A stretch of 7,717 nucleotides of DNA from Gammaproteobacteria bacterium (lineage in GTDB: Bacteria > Pseudomonadota > Gammaproteobacteria > Competibacterales > Competibacteraceae), in assembly GCA_020047885.1 (NCBI GenBank), contig JAIFNF010000096.1, forward strand, positions 1 to 7,717. The letters are read 5' to 3'. This document shows, in pieces, positions 7,241 through 7,717 of this stretch (its first letter is position 1; every line of letters starts with the position of its first letter). The notes beneath the pieces were generated by a model, which did no database searches, was not told the DNA's origin, and was given only the letters and a program-made list of their open reading frames with translations. The position numbers were made by a program, and so were the translations under genes.

Positions 7241-7324
7241 TCAAGCGGTGATGATCGCTGAATGCACCGTCCCGGTAAAGGCGTAGCCCAAGTTGCGAAA
7301 GGTCTGGATGGGCAGGGTCATCAT
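7241..7324 (-). CDS. Short ORF of 27 codons upstream of the restriction gene
   Basis: Starts with ATGATG at 7324 after a good GAGGAG Shine-Dalgarno sequence 9 bases upstream (7334-7339), and ends at TGA 7243-7241. The peptide is MMTLPIQTFRNLGYAFTG followed by TVHSAIITA. No family is recognised. It ends 81 bases before the restriction gene start, on the same strand. It could be a leader peptide, a small protein, or the surviving 5' end of a gene cut short by rearrangement. The last fits the transposon debris around it. The strong ribosome binding site is the main support. Confidence 0.3.
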   Translation of the reverse strand: MMTLPIQTFRNLGYAFTGTVHSAIITA

Positions 7325-7353
7325 GTCGGTCTACTCCTCAACCTTGGCGTGCA

Positions 7354-7546
7354 GCAATAAAAAAACTCTTAGACGAAGCCAAGTGCTACGATGAACTGAG
7401 AAAGAAACATTGGCTCTGTGGGGTGCGTTGCCCTCACCATGAGTCTAACAAGGTCAGCAAGCGCGGTAAGAACCATCGACAACAGGCATACCCGCTACTC
7501 TTGCAAGAGTTATAGAAACCAATATATTCACCCCTTACTCAACCGG
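7354..7546 (+). pseudogene. Remnant of an IS1595-like transposase N-terminus (zinc ribbon)
   Basis: In one frame (codons from about 7360) the sequence reads LLDEAKCYDELRKKHW, then LCGVRCPHHESNKVSKRGKNHRQQ, until TAG at 7513. This is the pattern of IS1595-type transposase starts, where a helix ending in a Trp leads to CPxC, then xGxxxxxxQRY and CxxC. The expected next piece, RYSCKSYRNQYI, appears one frame over (7493-7528), so a frameshift lies near 7486-7492. Two expected zinc ligands are lost: CPHH for CPHC and CKSY for CKSC. The DDE catalytic domain is absent. It is clearly non-functional. The exact IS subfamily is inferred from recalled family patterns, and IS1 is the alternative. Confidence 0.6.
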
Positions 7547-7605
7547 GGTTTGGTCAAAAAATACCTTAAAAATATAGCTATGAGCGTTGGTTTTTTGCCA
7601 AGCCG

Positions 7606-7632
7606 TGTCAACCGCTAACCCGAACGTTGACA
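7606..7632. repeat. 7-bp inverted repeat at the transposon junction
   Basis: TGTCAAC (7606-7612) and GTTGACA (7626-7632) are exact inverted copies separated by 13 bases. The right copy belongs to the conserved IS200/IS605-type end. The left copy is in the flanking DNA. Confidence 0.5.
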
Positions 7633-7717
7633 TCCTCCCCGCCCTAAAGGACGGGGATTCCTGACTCACTTCAGAGCCAGCGATTGATGCCCCAATCGGA
7701 GAATGTTCATTGCAGCA
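7626..7717 (-). mobile_element. Right end of an IS200/IS605-type element (continues beyond window)
   Basis: On the minus strand, the end of tnpB (stop at 7668-7666) is followed by GGAATCCCCGTCCTTTAGGG and CGGGGAGGATGTCAAC, the familiar hairpin-bearing end seen downstream of many tnpB/OrfB genes of the IS605/IS1341 group. The boundary is placed at about 7626, but the exact cleavage site cannot be fixed without an empty site. Whether a tnpA transposase gene is present lies outside the window. Confidence 0.75.
7626..7717 (-). ncRNA. Probable 3' scaffold of the TnpB-associated omega (reRNA) guide RNA
   Basis: In IS200/IS605 elements the TnpB guide RNA overlaps the tnpB 3' end and the element's right end, and its guide is read from the flanking DNA. 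Here the minus-strand transcript forms a stem from CCCCGUCCU (7656-7648) and AGGGCGGGG (7645-7637). One pair is a U-G wobble in the minus-strand RNA, whereas the plus strand would carry a C-A mismatch, which favours a minus-strand RNA. The upstream part of the RNA overlaps the TnpB coding end. The guide would start just past about 7626 and run towards 7606. Confidence 0.5.
7666..7716 (-). CDS. tnpB: TnpB (OrfB) RNA-guided nuclease, last 16 codons (partial at right edge)
   Basis: The minus strand from 7716 reads AAMNILRLGHQSLALK and then TGA (7668-7666). The pattern AAxNILxLG near the stop is typical of TnpB proteins, where it follows the last RuvC motif and its catalytic Asp (not in the window). 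The conserved right-end hairpin 9 bases after the stop strongly supports this. TnpB is the RNA-guided DNA endonuclease of IS200/IS605-type elements and the ancestor of Cas12. Whether the full protein is intact cannot be judged. Confidence 0.75.
   Translation of the reverse strand, partial: AAMNILRLGHQSLALK

Overview
The window looks like a chromosomal accessory region of a moderately GC-rich gammaproteobacterium. The case for Gammaproteobacteria rests mainly on a FimV-type protein. G+C-rich palindromic repeats of the kind scattered through many proteobacterial genomes, and an AlkK-like fatty acyl-CoA ligase, are compatible. No 16S rRNA or other marker is present, so the genus cannot be named.

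Layout: bases 3-74 probably hold the last codons of a plus-strand gene. They are followed by a G+C-rich hairpin repeat (about 139-176) and a small hypothetical gene (226-423) whose ribosome binding site lies in a perfect 14-bp palindrome. The first large gene (651-2300, +) encodes a medium/long-chain fatty acyl-CoA synthetase with all the usual adenylation motifs. It converges on a minus-strand pair: an MmeI-like single-chain restriction-modification enzyme (7159 to 4259) and, 18 nt downstream, a secreted FimV-like protein (4240 to 2375). The FimV-like protein has two LysM-type modules around a Pro/Glu repeat linker.

The stretch 7160-7717 has no intact large gene. It contains a 27-codon minus-strand ORF with a good Shine-Dalgarno sequence, and the frameshifted zinc-ribbon start of an IS1595-like transposase. 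At the right edge is the end of an IS200/IS605-type element: the last 16 codons of TnpB, its conserved terminal hairpin (likely the 3' scaffold of an omega RNA), and the DNA junction that would supply the guide.

The genes do not form one pathway. The acyl-CoA ligase serves fatty-acid metabolism. The MmeI-like enzyme is a self-contained defence system. The FimV-like gene may be co-transcribed with it only by position. The most notable points are a palindromic repeat inserted in frame in the methyltransferase, the unusual FimV architecture, and two transposon traces side by side upstream of the restriction gene.
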